Made by a program: the position numbers and the translations under genes. Shown here one piece after another: positions 54,655 through 62,853 of a DNA stretch of 64,000 bases. The stretch comes from Rhodocyclales bacterium GT-UBC. Its GTDB lineage: Bacteria; Pseudomonadota; Gammaproteobacteria; Burkholderiales; Rhodocyclaceae. The first letter of the stretch is position 1; each line of letters opens with the position of its first letter. The stretch is from the NCBI GenBank assembly GCA_003583745.1, contig QXPY01000009.1, positions 124,001 through 188,000 of the forward strand. The letters are read 5' to 3'. The notes under the pieces are model-generated. The model had not been told where the DNA came from, searched no databases, and worked only from the letters and a program-made list of their open reading frames with translations.

Positions 54655-56949
54655 TTAGACCGTGACGGTTTTCGGGAGGTCGGGGGCGCGTTGCAATTCC
54701 GGTTCGGTATCGACATTGCGGGCCTGCGCCATATACAACTTGTGGTAATGGCCTTCTGCTGCCATCAGTTGGTCATGGTTGCCGATCTCGACAATACGGC
54801 CGCGATCCATGACGACCAGGCGATCGGCCTTGCGCAGCGTAGACAGGCGGTGGGCGATGGCGATGGTGGTGCGGCCGCGTACCAGGTTGTCGAGCGCCTT
54901 CTGGATTTCCTTCTCGGTCTCGGTGTCGACGGCCGAAGTGGCTTCGTCGAGGATCAGGATGCGCGGGTCGATCAGCAGCGCCCGGGCAATCGAGATGCGC
55001 TGGCGCTCGCCGCCGGAGAGGCCCTGGCCGCGTTCGCCGACCAGCGAGTCGTAGCCGTGCGGCAGGCGCAGGATGAACTCGTGGGCATGGGCGGCACGGG
55101 CCGCCGCGATGATTTCCTGGCGGGTGGCGTCCGGTTTGCCGTAGGCGATGTTGTCGGCGATGGTGCCGAAGAACAGGAAGGGCTCCTGCAAGACCAGGCC
55201 GATATGGCGGCGGAACTCGGCCACCGGCACCGAACGGACATCGACGCCATCGATGAAGACGGCGCCTTCGGTGACGTCGTAGAAGCGGCAGATCAGGTTG
55301 ACCAGGGTCGATTTGCCCGAGCCGGAATGGCCGACCAGACCGATCATCTCGCCCGGCTGGATAACCAGGTCGACATCGCGGGTGACGGCGCGGGTGCCGT
55401 AGCGGAAACTGGCTTTCTTCAGTTCCAGCTGGCCGGTCACCTTTTCCAGATGCACCGGGTTGCTCGGTTCGGGCACGCTGGAGACGTGATCGAGAATGTC
55501 GAAAATCCGCTTGGTGCTCGACGCGGCGCGTTGCGTCGCCGAGACGATCCGGCTCATCGAGTCTAGGCGGGTGTAGAAGCGGCCGATGTAGGCGAGGAAG
55601 GCGGTGAGCACGCCGACCGTGCTGGCGCCTCGCGATATCTGCCAGATGCCGAAAACCCAGACGACGAGCAGACCGACTTCGGTGAGCAGCGTCACGGTCG
55701 GGGTGAACAGCGACCAGGTCTTGTTCAGCTTGTCGTTCATCGCCAGGTTGTGCTCGTTGGCGGCGCGGAAGCGGGCGCCTTCGCGCTTTTCCTGGGCAAA
55801 GGCCTTGACGACGCGGATGCCGGGAATGGTGTCGGCCAGCACGTTGGTGACTTCGGCCCAGACACGGTCGATCTTCTCGAAGCCGGTACGCAGTTTTTCG
55901 CGGACGAAATGAATCAGCCAACCGATGATCGGTAGCGGCAGCAGGGTGACCAATGCCAGCCAGGGATTGATGCTGAACAGGATGACGGCGGTCATCGCGA
56001 TCATCAGCACGTCGGTAGCGAAATTGAGCAGGTCGAGCGACAGGAAGATGTTGATGCGGTCGGTTTCGTTGCCGATGCGCGCCATCAGGTCGCCGGTGCG
56101 CTTGCCACCAAAATATTCCAGGGACAAGCCGAGCAGGTGATCGTAGGTCTGGGTGCGCAGGTCGCGTCCCATGCGCTCGGAAACCAGAGACAGGATGTAG
56201 GTTCGTATCCAGCCCAGGCCCCAGGCCAGGATCGCCGCGCCGAGCAGCCCGCCGAGATAGAGCATGACCAGCGACCAGTCGATCGGCTTGCCGTTCTGGA
56301 ACGGGATCAGCACGTTGTCCATCAGCGGCATGGTCAGGTAGGGCGGCACCAACTGCGCGGCAGTCGACGCCAGCGTCAGCAGGAAGCCGGTGAGCAACTG
56401 CCAGCGGTAGGGCCGGGCAAAACGCCAGAGACGGAACAGGGTCCAGGTCGATGGCGAAACCGAGGTTTCTCGCGTGCAGATCGGACATTCGTCCTCGCCC
56501 GGCGGCAGCGGTGCCTTGCATTTTGGGCAGGTATCGTCACCGCTGCGGGCGACTGGCTGGCCGCTGGCCAGGCTGGCCTGGTGCAATTCGAATTCGTTGA
56601 TTACTCGCAGCGCCGCCAGATTACGGCTCAGGGTATAGCGCCAGACCACCAGGCGGCCTTGTCGGTCGGTCAGTTCGAGCATGCCGACGCCGGCATGGTC
56701 AAAATGATTGAGGCTCAACTCGGGGCGCAACGGCCATTCTTGCCAGTCCGTACTGGCCGGATTGCGGGCCAGCAGGCGTTGGTTGGTGACGATGACCAGC
56801 CCGCTGGAAAACTGCAGGCGGTTATCGAGGTCGATTTCGATCCAGGCCTGGGTCTTTTCGCCGACGAGCAACTTGGCTTCGACATCGGCTGCCCAGCGGT
56901 CGGGGAGAGCCGGTTCGTTGCCGGCGACGGGGGGTGCATTGAGGCTCAT
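54655..56949 (-). CDS. cyanophycin-associated ABC exporter with N-terminal accessory domain and zinc ribbon
   Basis: The ATG at 56949 gives 764 residues. The first 140 residues are a soluble domain with short strands (LLVGEKTQAWIEIDLDNRLQ, ALRVINEFELH), followed by a zinc ribbon CPKCKAPLPPGEDECPIC near residues 141-158. Then comes a six-segment exporter membrane domain (about 170-460) and an ATPase with Walker A GHSGSGKST near 542, LSGGERQR near 644 and Walker B LILDEATS near 667. It is a half-size exporter that should work as a homodimer. The substrate is unknown; cyanophycin-related dipeptides or peptides are a guess from context. It heads the row exporter, DUF1854, cphA2, cphA. Confidence 0.9.
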   Translation of the reverse strand: MSLNAPPVAGNEPALPDRWAADVEAKLLVGEKTQAWIEIDLDNRLQFSSGLVIVTNQRLLARNPASTDWQEWPLRPELSLNHFDHAGVGMLELTDRQGRLVVWRYTLSRNLAALRVINEFELHQASLASGQPVARSGDDTCPKCKAPLPPGEDECPICTRETSVSPSTWTLFRLWRFARPYRWQLLTGFLLTLASTAAQLVPPYLTMPLMDNVLIPFQNGKPIDWSLVMLYLGGLLGAAILAWGLGWIRTYILSLVSERMGRDLRTQTYDHLLGLSLEYFGGKRTGDLMARIGNETDRINIFLSLDLLNFATDVLMIAMTAVILFSINPWLALVTLLPLPIIGWLIHFVREKLRTGFEKIDRVWAEVTNVLADTIPGIRVVKAFAQEKREGARFRAANEHNLAMNDKLNKTWSLFTPTVTLLTEVGLLVVWVFGIWQISRGASTVGVLTAFLAYIGRFYTRLDSMSRIVSATQRAASSTKRIFDILDHVSSVPEPSNPVHLEKVTGQLELKKASFRYGTRAVTRDVDLVIQPGEMIGLVGHSGSGKSTLVNLICRFYDVTEGAVFIDGVDVRSVPVAEFRRHIGLVLQEPFLFFGTIADNIAYGKPDATRQEIIAAARAAHAHEFILRLPHGYDSLVGERGQGLSGGERQRISIARALLIDPRILILDEATSAVDTETEKEIQKALDNLVRGRTTIAIAHRLSTLRKADRLVVMDRGRIVEIGNHDQLMAAEGHYHKLYMAQARNVDTEPELQRAPDLPKTVTV

Positions 56950-57006
56950 TCTGGGAGTATACCGCAAGGGTCGGGGAGCCTGCCTAACGCCCCATTTTCC
57001 AGGAGG

Positions 57007-57020
57007 TTGACGCGTATCAA
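57007..57020. promoter_or_regulatory. FNR/DNR-type box between the divergent nirJ and ABC exporter genes
   Basis: TTGAC-GCGT-ATCAA matches TTGAT-N4-ATCAA at 9 of 10 positions. Its centre is about 62 bases before the nirJ ATG and 64 bases before the exporter ATG, so one bound dimer could reach both promoters. For nirJ a -10-like stretch around 57043-57050 would put the box near -41.5. Confidence 0.7.
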
Positions 57021-57075
57021 GGCTTTACGCAGGCGACTGCCATTGAATACGACGACGTCAGAATCAAGGAAAGCC

Positions 57076-58215
57076 ATGTTTCGCATCTCCCAGTACATGC
57101 AGGAAATCGCCGAGCCGACGCCGCTCGGGCCCAAGCGCAATCCGCCCGGTCCGGTGGTGATCTGGAACCTGATCCGTCGCTGCAACCTGACTTGCAAGCA
57201 TTGCTATTCGATTTCTGCCGATACCCACTTCCCCGGCGAGTTGACGACCGAACAGGTTTTCACCGTGATGGACGACCTCAAGGCCTTCCGCGTGCCGGTG
57301 CTGATCCTGTCCGGCGGCGAGCCGCTGCTGCGCCCGGACATCTACAGCATTGCCAACCGTGCCCGGCGGCAGGGCTTCTATGTCGGTCTGTCGTCGAACG
57401 GTACCTTGATCAATGCCGACAACATCGAGCATATCGCGGCCTGCGATTTCAATTATGTCGGCGTCTCGCTCGACGGCATCGGTGCCACCCATGACCGGTT
57501 TCGCCGCTTGGACGGGGCCTTCGAGGCTTCGTTGCGGGGTATCCGGCTATGCCGCGATCTTGGCGTGAAGATCGGCGTCCGCTACACGATGACGCAGGAC
57601 AATGCCGCTGACCTGCCGGCCTTGCTCAAGCTGGTCGAGGACGAAGGCATCGACCGCTTCTACTTCTCCCACCTCAATTATGCCGGGCGGGGCAACAAGA
57701 ATCGCAAGGACGATGCACAGCACCAGCTGACCCGCCAAGCCATGGACCTGCTTTTCGATACCTGCTGGGATTACCGGCAGCGCGGCTTGGTCAAGGAATT
57801 CACCACCGGCAACAACGATGCCGATGGCGTCTATTTCCTGCACTGGGTACGTCGGCGCTTCCCCGACAAGGCGGCGCATGTCGAGGCCAAGCTGCGCCAG
57901 TGGGGCGGCAATTCATCCGGCGTCAACGTCGCCAATATCGATAACCTGGGCAATGTGCATCCCGACACCATGTGGTGGCACCATACCCTGGGCAACGTCA
58001 AGGAGCGGCCGTTCTCGCAGATCTGGCCGGATACTTCGGATGCCCTGATGGCCGGGCTCAAGCAACATCCGCGGGCGGTCCAGGGGCGCTGCGGCAGCTG
58101 CAATTATTTGCCCGTCTGCAACGGCAATACCCGGGTTCGTGCGTTGCAGCTGACTGGCGATCCCTGGGCCGAAGACCCCGGCTGTTATCTGAGCGACGAG
58201 GAGATCGCGGCATGA
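57076..58215 (+). CDS. nirJ: heme d1 biosynthesis radical SAM protein NirJ
   Basis: The ATG at 57076 with AAGGA before it gives 379 residues. The long open frame upstream lies antisense to the exporter gene. The radical SAM cluster site is C36-x3-C40-x2-C43 (CNLTCKHC), followed by LSGGEPLLRPD. The C-terminal SPASM-like part has CGSCNYLPVCNGNTRVRA and a last Cys in EDPGCY for a second cluster. NirJ replaces two propionate side chains of didecarboxysiroheme with carbonyl oxygen. Its stop overlaps nirN by 4 bases. Confidence 0.96.
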   Translation: MFRISQYMQEIAEPTPLGPKRNPPGPVVIWNLIRRCNLTCKHCYSISADTHFPGELTTEQVFTVMDDLKAFRVPVLILSGGEPLLRPDIYSIANRARRQGFYVGLSSNGTLINADNIEHIAACDFNYVGVSLDGIGATHDRFRRLDGAFEASLRGIRLCRDLGVKIGVRYTMTQDNAADLPALLKLVEDEGIDRFYFSHLNYAGRGNKNRKDDAQHQLTRQAMDLLFDTCWDYRQRGLVKEFTTGNNDADGVYFLHWVRRRFPDKAAHVEAKLRQWGGNSSGVNVANIDNLGNVHPDTMWWHHTLGNVKERPFSQIWPDTSDALMAGLKQHPRAVQGRCGSCNYLPVCNGNTRVRALQLTGDPWAEDPGCYLSDEEIAA

Positions 58216-59801
58216 ACTGGAAAATATTGATCCCGGCCGGCTTTGCCGTCTATTTCCTGTTCGGTATGGCGCACCTGGCCGAAGCCGCCGATGCGCAGGC
58301 CAACTTCAAGCAGCATTGCGCCTCATGTCACGGTGCCGACCGTCTTGGCGGGCTGGGGCCGGCCCTGTTGCCGGAAAACCTGGCCCGCTTGCGCAAGGCG
58401 GAGGCCGAAAAGGTAATCCGCGACGGCCGGCCGGCCACCCAGATGCTCGGGGTCGGGCAGCAACTCTCGGCCGAGGAGGTCAAGGCTCTGGTCGATTACG
58501 TCTATGCGCCGATCTCGCCGCTGCCGGTTTGGGGCGAAGCCGAGATCAAGGCTTCGCGCATCGTCAATCACGCGCCGGGCAGCCTGCCGGACAAGCCGCA
58601 ATTCAGCGCCGATCCGCTCAACCTGTTCGTCGTCGTCGAAAGCGGCGACCACCATGTGTCGATTCTCGACGGCGACAAACTGACGCCGATGCATCGCTTC
58701 CCGTCGCGCTATGCCCTGCACGGCGGGCCGAAATTCACGCCGGATGGACGCTACGTCTTTTTTGCCTCGCGCGATGGCTGGGTGACCAAGTACGACCTGT
58801 GGAACCTGAAGGTGGTGGCCGAGGTGCGGGCCGGCATCAATACGCGCAATGCGGCGGTGTCGGGCGACGGCAAATGGGTGGCGGTGGCCAACTACCTGCC
58901 GCACAGCCTTGTCATCCTCGATGCCGACCTGAATCTGCAGAAGATCCTGCCGGTGAGCGATCGCGAGGGCAAACAGAGTTCGCGCGTCTCGGCGGTGTAC
59001 GACGCCTCGCCGCGGCAAAGCTTCGTGGCCGCGTTGAAGGACGTCAAGGAAGTCTGGGAGATTTCCTACAATCCGAAAGCCGACGCCATTCCGGCCGGCA
59101 TGATCCACGACTTCAAGTATCAGGAAGGCGCCTTCAAGCCGGGCTTCCTCAACCCGCAGCGCACCCAGCTCGACGACTACCTCGACGATTTCTATTTCAC
59201 CCAGGGCTACGACGAGGTGATGGGCGCTTCGCGCAACGACAGCAAGAGTGCGGTCAGCGGCCAGGTGGTCAATCTCGATGCCCGCAAGAAGATCGCCGAT
59301 TTGCAGCTGCCCGGCATGCCGCACCTCGGCTCCGGCATCAGCTGGGCCTGGAAGGATGAAAGCGGGCAGACGCGGACGGTGATGGCGACGCCGAATCTCA
59401 ACGAGGGGGTGATCAGCATCATCGACATGCAGACCTGGCAGACGATCAAACAGATCAAGACCCGCGGCCCCGGCTTTTTCATGCGTAGCCACGAAAACAG
59501 CCGCTATGCCTGGACCGATTCGATGATGAGCCGCGAGTTCAAGGACACCATGCAGATCATCGACAAGGAGAAGCTGGAGATCGTCGCCGAACTCAAGCCC
59601 GAACCCGGCAAGACCTTCGCCCATGTCGAATTCACCCGCGACGGCAAGTATGTGCTGGCCAGCCTGTGGGAAAACGACGGGGCGATCATCATCTACGACG
59701 CGGTGACGCTCAAGGAGGTCAAGCGTTTGCCGATGAACAAGCCGGTCGGCAAGTACAACGTTTGGAACAAGATCAGCAAGTCTGAGGGAACCAGCCACTG
59801 A
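58212..59801 (+). CDS. nirN: NirN, cd1-like heme d1 dehydrogenase
   Basis: The ATG at 58212 overlaps the nirJ stop (ATGA) and gives 529 residues. After a signal peptide (cut near AEA, residue 25) there is a cytochrome c domain with CASCHG (C36, C39, H40) and then a d1-type propeller related to NirS. NirN oxidises dihydro-heme d1 in the last step of synthesis and passes d1 to NirS in the periplasm. Protein length and a c-domain shorter than that of NirS separate it from a second NirS. Confidence 0.95.
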   Translation: MNWKILIPAGFAVYFLFGMAHLAEAADAQANFKQHCASCHGADRLGGLGPALLPENLARLRKAEAEKVIRDGRPATQMLGVGQQLSAEEVKALVDYVYAPISPLPVWGEAEIKASRIVNHAPGSLPDKPQFSADPLNLFVVVESGDHHVSILDGDKLTPMHRFPSRYALHGGPKFTPDGRYVFFASRDGWVTKYDLWNLKVVAEVRAGINTRNAAVSGDGKWVAVANYLPHSLVILDADLNLQKILPVSDREGKQSSRVSAVYDASPRQSFVAALKDVKEVWEISYNPKADAIPAGMIHDFKYQEGAFKPGFLNPQRTQLDDYLDDFYFTQGYDEVMGASRNDSKSAVSGQVVNLDARKKIADLQLPGMPHLGSGISWAWKDESGQTRTVMATPNLNEGVISIIDMQTWQTIKQIKTRGPGFFMRSHENSRYAWTDSMMSREFKDTMQIIDKEKLEIVAELKPEPGKTFAHVEFTRDGKYVLASLWENDGAIIIYDAVTLKEVKRLPMNKPVGKYNVWNKISKSEGTSH

Positions 59802-59891
59802 ACTGGGTATTTCTCGCTTGACTGAAGCCATGGCTTTTTACAAAGTGCGCGCTAATCCCTGTGTCGAAACTTAAATGAGGAGTCAATCGCA

Positions 59892-60335
59892 ATGGAAAGA
59901 CGAGATGCAATGAAAGCCCTGGCGGCAAGTGTGGCGGCAGCTGTTTCGGGGGCTGCCTTGGCGGCGGAACACGATCACCATCATGACCATGCAACCGCGA
60001 CCAAGCAGAATGCCGGACTGATCGCGGCGAGCGCCGATTGCCTGAAAACCGGTGAGGCGTGCCTGGCCCATTGCTTGTATCTGTTGGGAACGGGCGACAA
60101 GGAGATGGCTGAATGCGCCAAGTCGGTCAATGAGTTGCTCGCCTCATGTACGGCCCTGATGAAACTGGCGGGGCAGGACTCGCGTTACGTTCCGGCTTTC
60201 GCCAAGGTGGCTGCCGAGGTTTGTGCCAATTGTGAAAAGGCTTGTCGCAAGCATGCCGAGCGTCACGCCGAATGCAAGGCTTGTGCGGACTCCTGTGCTG
60301 CCTGCGTCAAGGAATGCAAAAAAATTGCTGCCTGA
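59892..60335 (+). CDS. exported four-helix copper-storage-type protein (Csp1-like)
   Basis: A GAGGAG ribosome site precedes the ATG. The 147 residues start MERRDAMKALAASVAAAVSG, a twin-arginine-like signal, followed by a His-rich patch HDHHHDH. The mature part is helical and has 13 cysteines, many in CxxxC or CxxC spacing along the helices (CLKTGEACLAHC, CANCEKACRKH, CKACADSCAACVKEC). This is the pattern of Csp proteins that store Cu(I) inside a four-helix bundle. It is 90 bases after nirN on the same strand and may be read from the nirJN transcript. Whether it binds copper here is inferred from family. Confidence 0.88.
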   Translation: MERRDAMKALAASVAAAVSGAALAAEHDHHHDHATATKQNAGLIAASADCLKTGEACLAHCLYLLGTGDKEMAECAKSVNELLASCTALMKLAGQDSRYVPAFAKVAAEVCANCEKACRKHAERHAECKACADSCAACVKECKKIAA

Positions 60336-60370
60336 GATAGCGTAAAAGGCTGTTGAGCCGATTGCCGGGA

Positions 60371-60422
60371 ACCGGCTTGCGCTGCTTTCCACAGCATGCG
60401 AAGCCGGTCCTCCTCTTTTTTA
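60371..60422 (+). terminator. terminator after the copper-storage-type gene
   Basis: An imperfect long hairpin (outer arms ACCGGCTT / AAGCCGGT, inner GCTGC-type pairs) is followed by CCTCCTCTTTTTT. It lies 35 bases past the stop. Confidence 0.75.
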
Positions 60423-60520
60423 CAGCCTGGTGAATTGTTGGCCTAAGGTCATCAGGTCAGCGCCTCGGTGTGGCGCAGGAACCCTTGCCAGAGTAAACCT
60501 GAAGTACATCAATCCCTATT

Positions 60521-61717
60521 TCAACGCATCACCTTGGCAAACGCATCGGCAACGCGGGCAACGTTTTGCGTGTTGAGGCCGGCAACGCAGATGCGGCCGC
60601 TGCGTACCAGGTAGATGCCGAACTCGTCGCGCAAGCGGTCGACCTGGGGGGCGGAGAGGCCGGTGTAACTGAACATGCCGCGTTGTGTGATCAGGTAAGC
60701 GAAATCGCGTCCCGGCAAGGTCTGGCCAAGGGCCTCGACCAGCGTTTCGCGCATGGCAATGATGCGGCTGCGCATGCCCTCCACTTCGGCCAACCAGTCG
60801 GTTTTAAGCTGCGGGTCGTTGAGGACGGTGCTGACCAGTTCGGCGCCGAACATCGGCGGACTCGAGTAATTGCGCCTGACGGTCGCCTTCAGCTGGCCAA
60901 GGACGCGTTCGGCTGCATCGGCATCGCTACAGACCACCGACAGTCCGCCGACCCGTTCGCCGTAGAGCGAGAAGATTTTCGAGAACGAGTTTGCGACCAG
61001 AAAGGAAACGTTTGCCGTGGCCAGCGCCCGAATGGCGTAGGCATCCTCGGTCATGCCCGCGCCAAATCCCTGGTAGGCGATATCCAGGAAAGGAATCAGG
61101 GCGCGCTGGCGGATGACTTCGATGACCTGGTCCCATTGCGTTGGCGTCAGGTCGGAGCCGGTCGGATTGTGGCAACAGGGGTGCAGCAGCACGATGCTTT
61201 GCGCCGGCAGGCCGGAAAGCGTTTGCAGCATCTTGTCGAACGCTACACCCAGGGTTTGCGGGTCGAAATAGGGGTAGGTGTGAACCTTGAGGCCGGCACC
61301 TTCAAAAATGGCGACATGGTTGTCCCAGGTCGGATCGGAGACCCAGACTTCGGATTGCGGGAAATAGCGCTTGAGGAAATCGGCGCCCACCTTCAGCGCC
61401 CCGGAGCCGCCCAGCGTCTGGATGGTGGCGATGCGCCCGGCCTTGAGGGCCGGATGCTCGGGGCCGAAAAGCAGGCTCTGGATCGCGTCGCGGTAGGTTT
61501 TCATGCCTTCCATCGGCAGATAAAGACTGGGTACGGCACGTCGTCCTTCGATGCGGCCATACGCTTCCTGTACCGAGCCGAGCTGCGGGATGACGCCCTG
61601 GGCATCGTAGTAGAGTCCGATGGACAGGTTGACTTTGTCGCTGCGGGGATCGTTCTTGAAGGTCTCCATCAGGGACAGGATGGGGTCGCCGGCGTAAGCG
61701 TCGATGTGCTGAAACAT
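60521..61717 (-). CDS. tyrB: aromatic amino acid aminotransferase (TyrB/AspC class I)
   Basis: The 398 residues are a class I PLP aminotransferase. The start [20 protein letters not shown] and [14 protein letters not shown] are typical of TyrB/Asp[20 protein letters not shown] holds the Asn that contacts PLP, and [17 protein letters not shown] near residue 247 holds the PLP lysine. It makes Phe and Tyr, and can also use Asp, in the cytoplasm. It is a single gene; the region 61718-61998 upstream separates it from the next, divergent gene. Confidence 0.93.
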   Translation of the reverse strand: MFQHIDAYAGDPILSLMETFKNDPRSDKVNLSIGLYYDAQGVIPQLGSVQEAYGRIEGRRAVPSLYLPMEGMKTYRDAIQSLLFGPEHPALKAGRIATIQTLGGSGALKVGADFLKRYFPQSEVWVSDPTWDNHVAIFEGAGLKVHTYPYFDPQTLGVAFDKMLQTLSGLPAQSIVLLHPCCHNPTGSDLTPTQWDQVIEVIRQRALIPFLDIAYQGFGAGMTEDAYAIRALATANVSFLVANSFSKIFSLYGERVGGLSVVCSDADAAERVLGQLKATVRRNYSSPPMFGAELVSTVLNDPQLKTDWLAEVEGMRSRIIAMRETLVEALGQTLPGRDFAYLITQRGMFSYTGLSAPQVDRLRDEFGIYLVRSGRICVAGLNTQNVARVADAFAKVMR

Positions 61718-61998
61718 GGGAATGGGTCCTGGAGTTGGCCGGATAACTGTTCGGCCGTCGGTTCATTTAAGGATTGATACGCGATCAGTCGATCGGGCGG
61801 GCCATGCAAGGCTGACCAGCAAAGTGCGTCGTTGTCACGGATGGGTTGCCTCGCATACTGGACTGAATTGTATGTGCGAATTAAGCGCTTGGCGCGGTGG
61901 TGAGTGCATGGGGCTTTGACGAGGATTCTTGCGCTTGGCTGTTGAGTTGGCCGAGGATAGCGAGCAATTCAACTATTGAGCTTCTGGCAATCTCGTTC
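61718..61998. other. 281-base divergent intergenic region
   Basis: The region lies between the minus-strand aminotransferase and the plus-strand YkuD-like gene. The plus frame is open back to a GTG at 61897, but the extra 34 residues lack a match to the family start, so I do not count them as coding. No tRNA, strong hairpin or consensus promoter is clear to me here. Confidence 0.5.
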
Positions 61999-62739
61999 AT
62001 GCTCCCCTTATTGCAATCCATCCTTCGATCCAGGCAGCTATTGCTTTGTGTGGCACCTGGCTGGAACGCCGTGTCCGGCGACCTGTTTTGCTTCTCGCGC
62101 TCGGCCGGGAATGAGGTGTGGCAGCCATCCAGCTTGCCGATTGCCGTGATGCTCGGACGATCCGGCCTGGCCTGGGGGCGCGGCTTGCATCCGCGCGAGA
62201 TGGTCGGCGGCGAGCGGCAAAAGATCGAGGGCGATGGTTGTGCGCCGGTCGGGGTCTTTGCCATCACCGCCTTGTTCGGCGAAGCCTCGCCAGAAAGTGC
62301 CTTTGCGCGTGCGCTGCGGATGCCTTACCTGGCGGCGACCGCCGATCTCAAGGCGGTCGATGATCCGGCTTCGCGCTATTACAACCGGATCGTTGATCGC
62401 TCAGCCCTTGCTTCCCCGTACTGGTCGTCATGCGAAGACATGTTGCGGGATGACCGGCGTTACGCGGTGGGGGCGGTGGTGGCGCACAACAGCGCGCCAC
62501 CGGTGCCGGGGGACGGTTCATGCATCTTCCTGCATGTCTGGGCGCGTGATGGCGTGCCGACAGCAGGGTGTACCGCGATGTCGGAGGCGGACATGACGAC
62601 CTTGGCAGCCTGGCTGGATGCCGATGCGAAGCCCTTGTTGGTCCAGCTGCCGCAAGCCGAATATGGGCGTCGGCAAGCGGCATGGGGGCTGCCGGCGTTG
62701 CCGGAAGCCTGGCTTTCCAGCACCTGCGGGCAGGATTGA
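61999..62739 (+). CDS. YkuD-like L,D-transpeptidase-family protein (COG3786 type)
   Basis: The ATG at 61999 gives 246 residues (MLPLLQSILRSRQLLLCV). GWNAVSGDLFCFSRS, then PIAVMLGRSGLAWGRGLHP and the catalytic-type segment with H179 (IFLHVW) and C191 (PTAGCTAM) match YkuD-like proteins. The usual SHGC pattern is replaced by TAGC, as in the COG3786 branch. A possible role is peptidoglycan cross-link or lipoprotein attachment, but enzyme activity of this branch is poorly known. No clear signal peptide is visible from this start; a longer start at a GTG (61897) cannot be excluded. Confidence 0.8.
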   Translation: MLPLLQSILRSRQLLLCVAPGWNAVSGDLFCFSRSAGNEVWQPSSLPIAVMLGRSGLAWGRGLHPREMVGGERQKIEGDGCAPVGVFAITALFGEASPESAFARALRMPYLAATADLKAVDDPASRYYNRIVDRSALASPYWSSCEDMLRDDRRYAVGAVVAHNSAPPVPGDGSCIFLHVWARDGVPTAGCTAMSEADMTTLAAWLDADAKPLLVQLPQAEYGRRQAAWGLPALPEAWLSSTCGQD

Positions 62740-62853
62740 GCCTGCGGTCAGCCGGTAGCGGCGGTTTCGACAATTGGCGGGGGCTCCACTAGACTGGCTG
62801 CCTTTCCATCCTCATGCCAGCCTGTTCCTAGCAAATCAGGCAACCATACCAAC

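Noticed and set aside
56137..57075. Upstream extension of the nirJ frame antisense to the ABC exporter
   Set aside because: The nirJ family start, ribosome site and ATG are at 57076; the extension is a shadow of the exporter.
58212..59801. Second nirS copy
   Set aside because: The gene has a shorter cytochrome c domain and is coupled to nirJ, which fits NirN rather than nitrite reductase.
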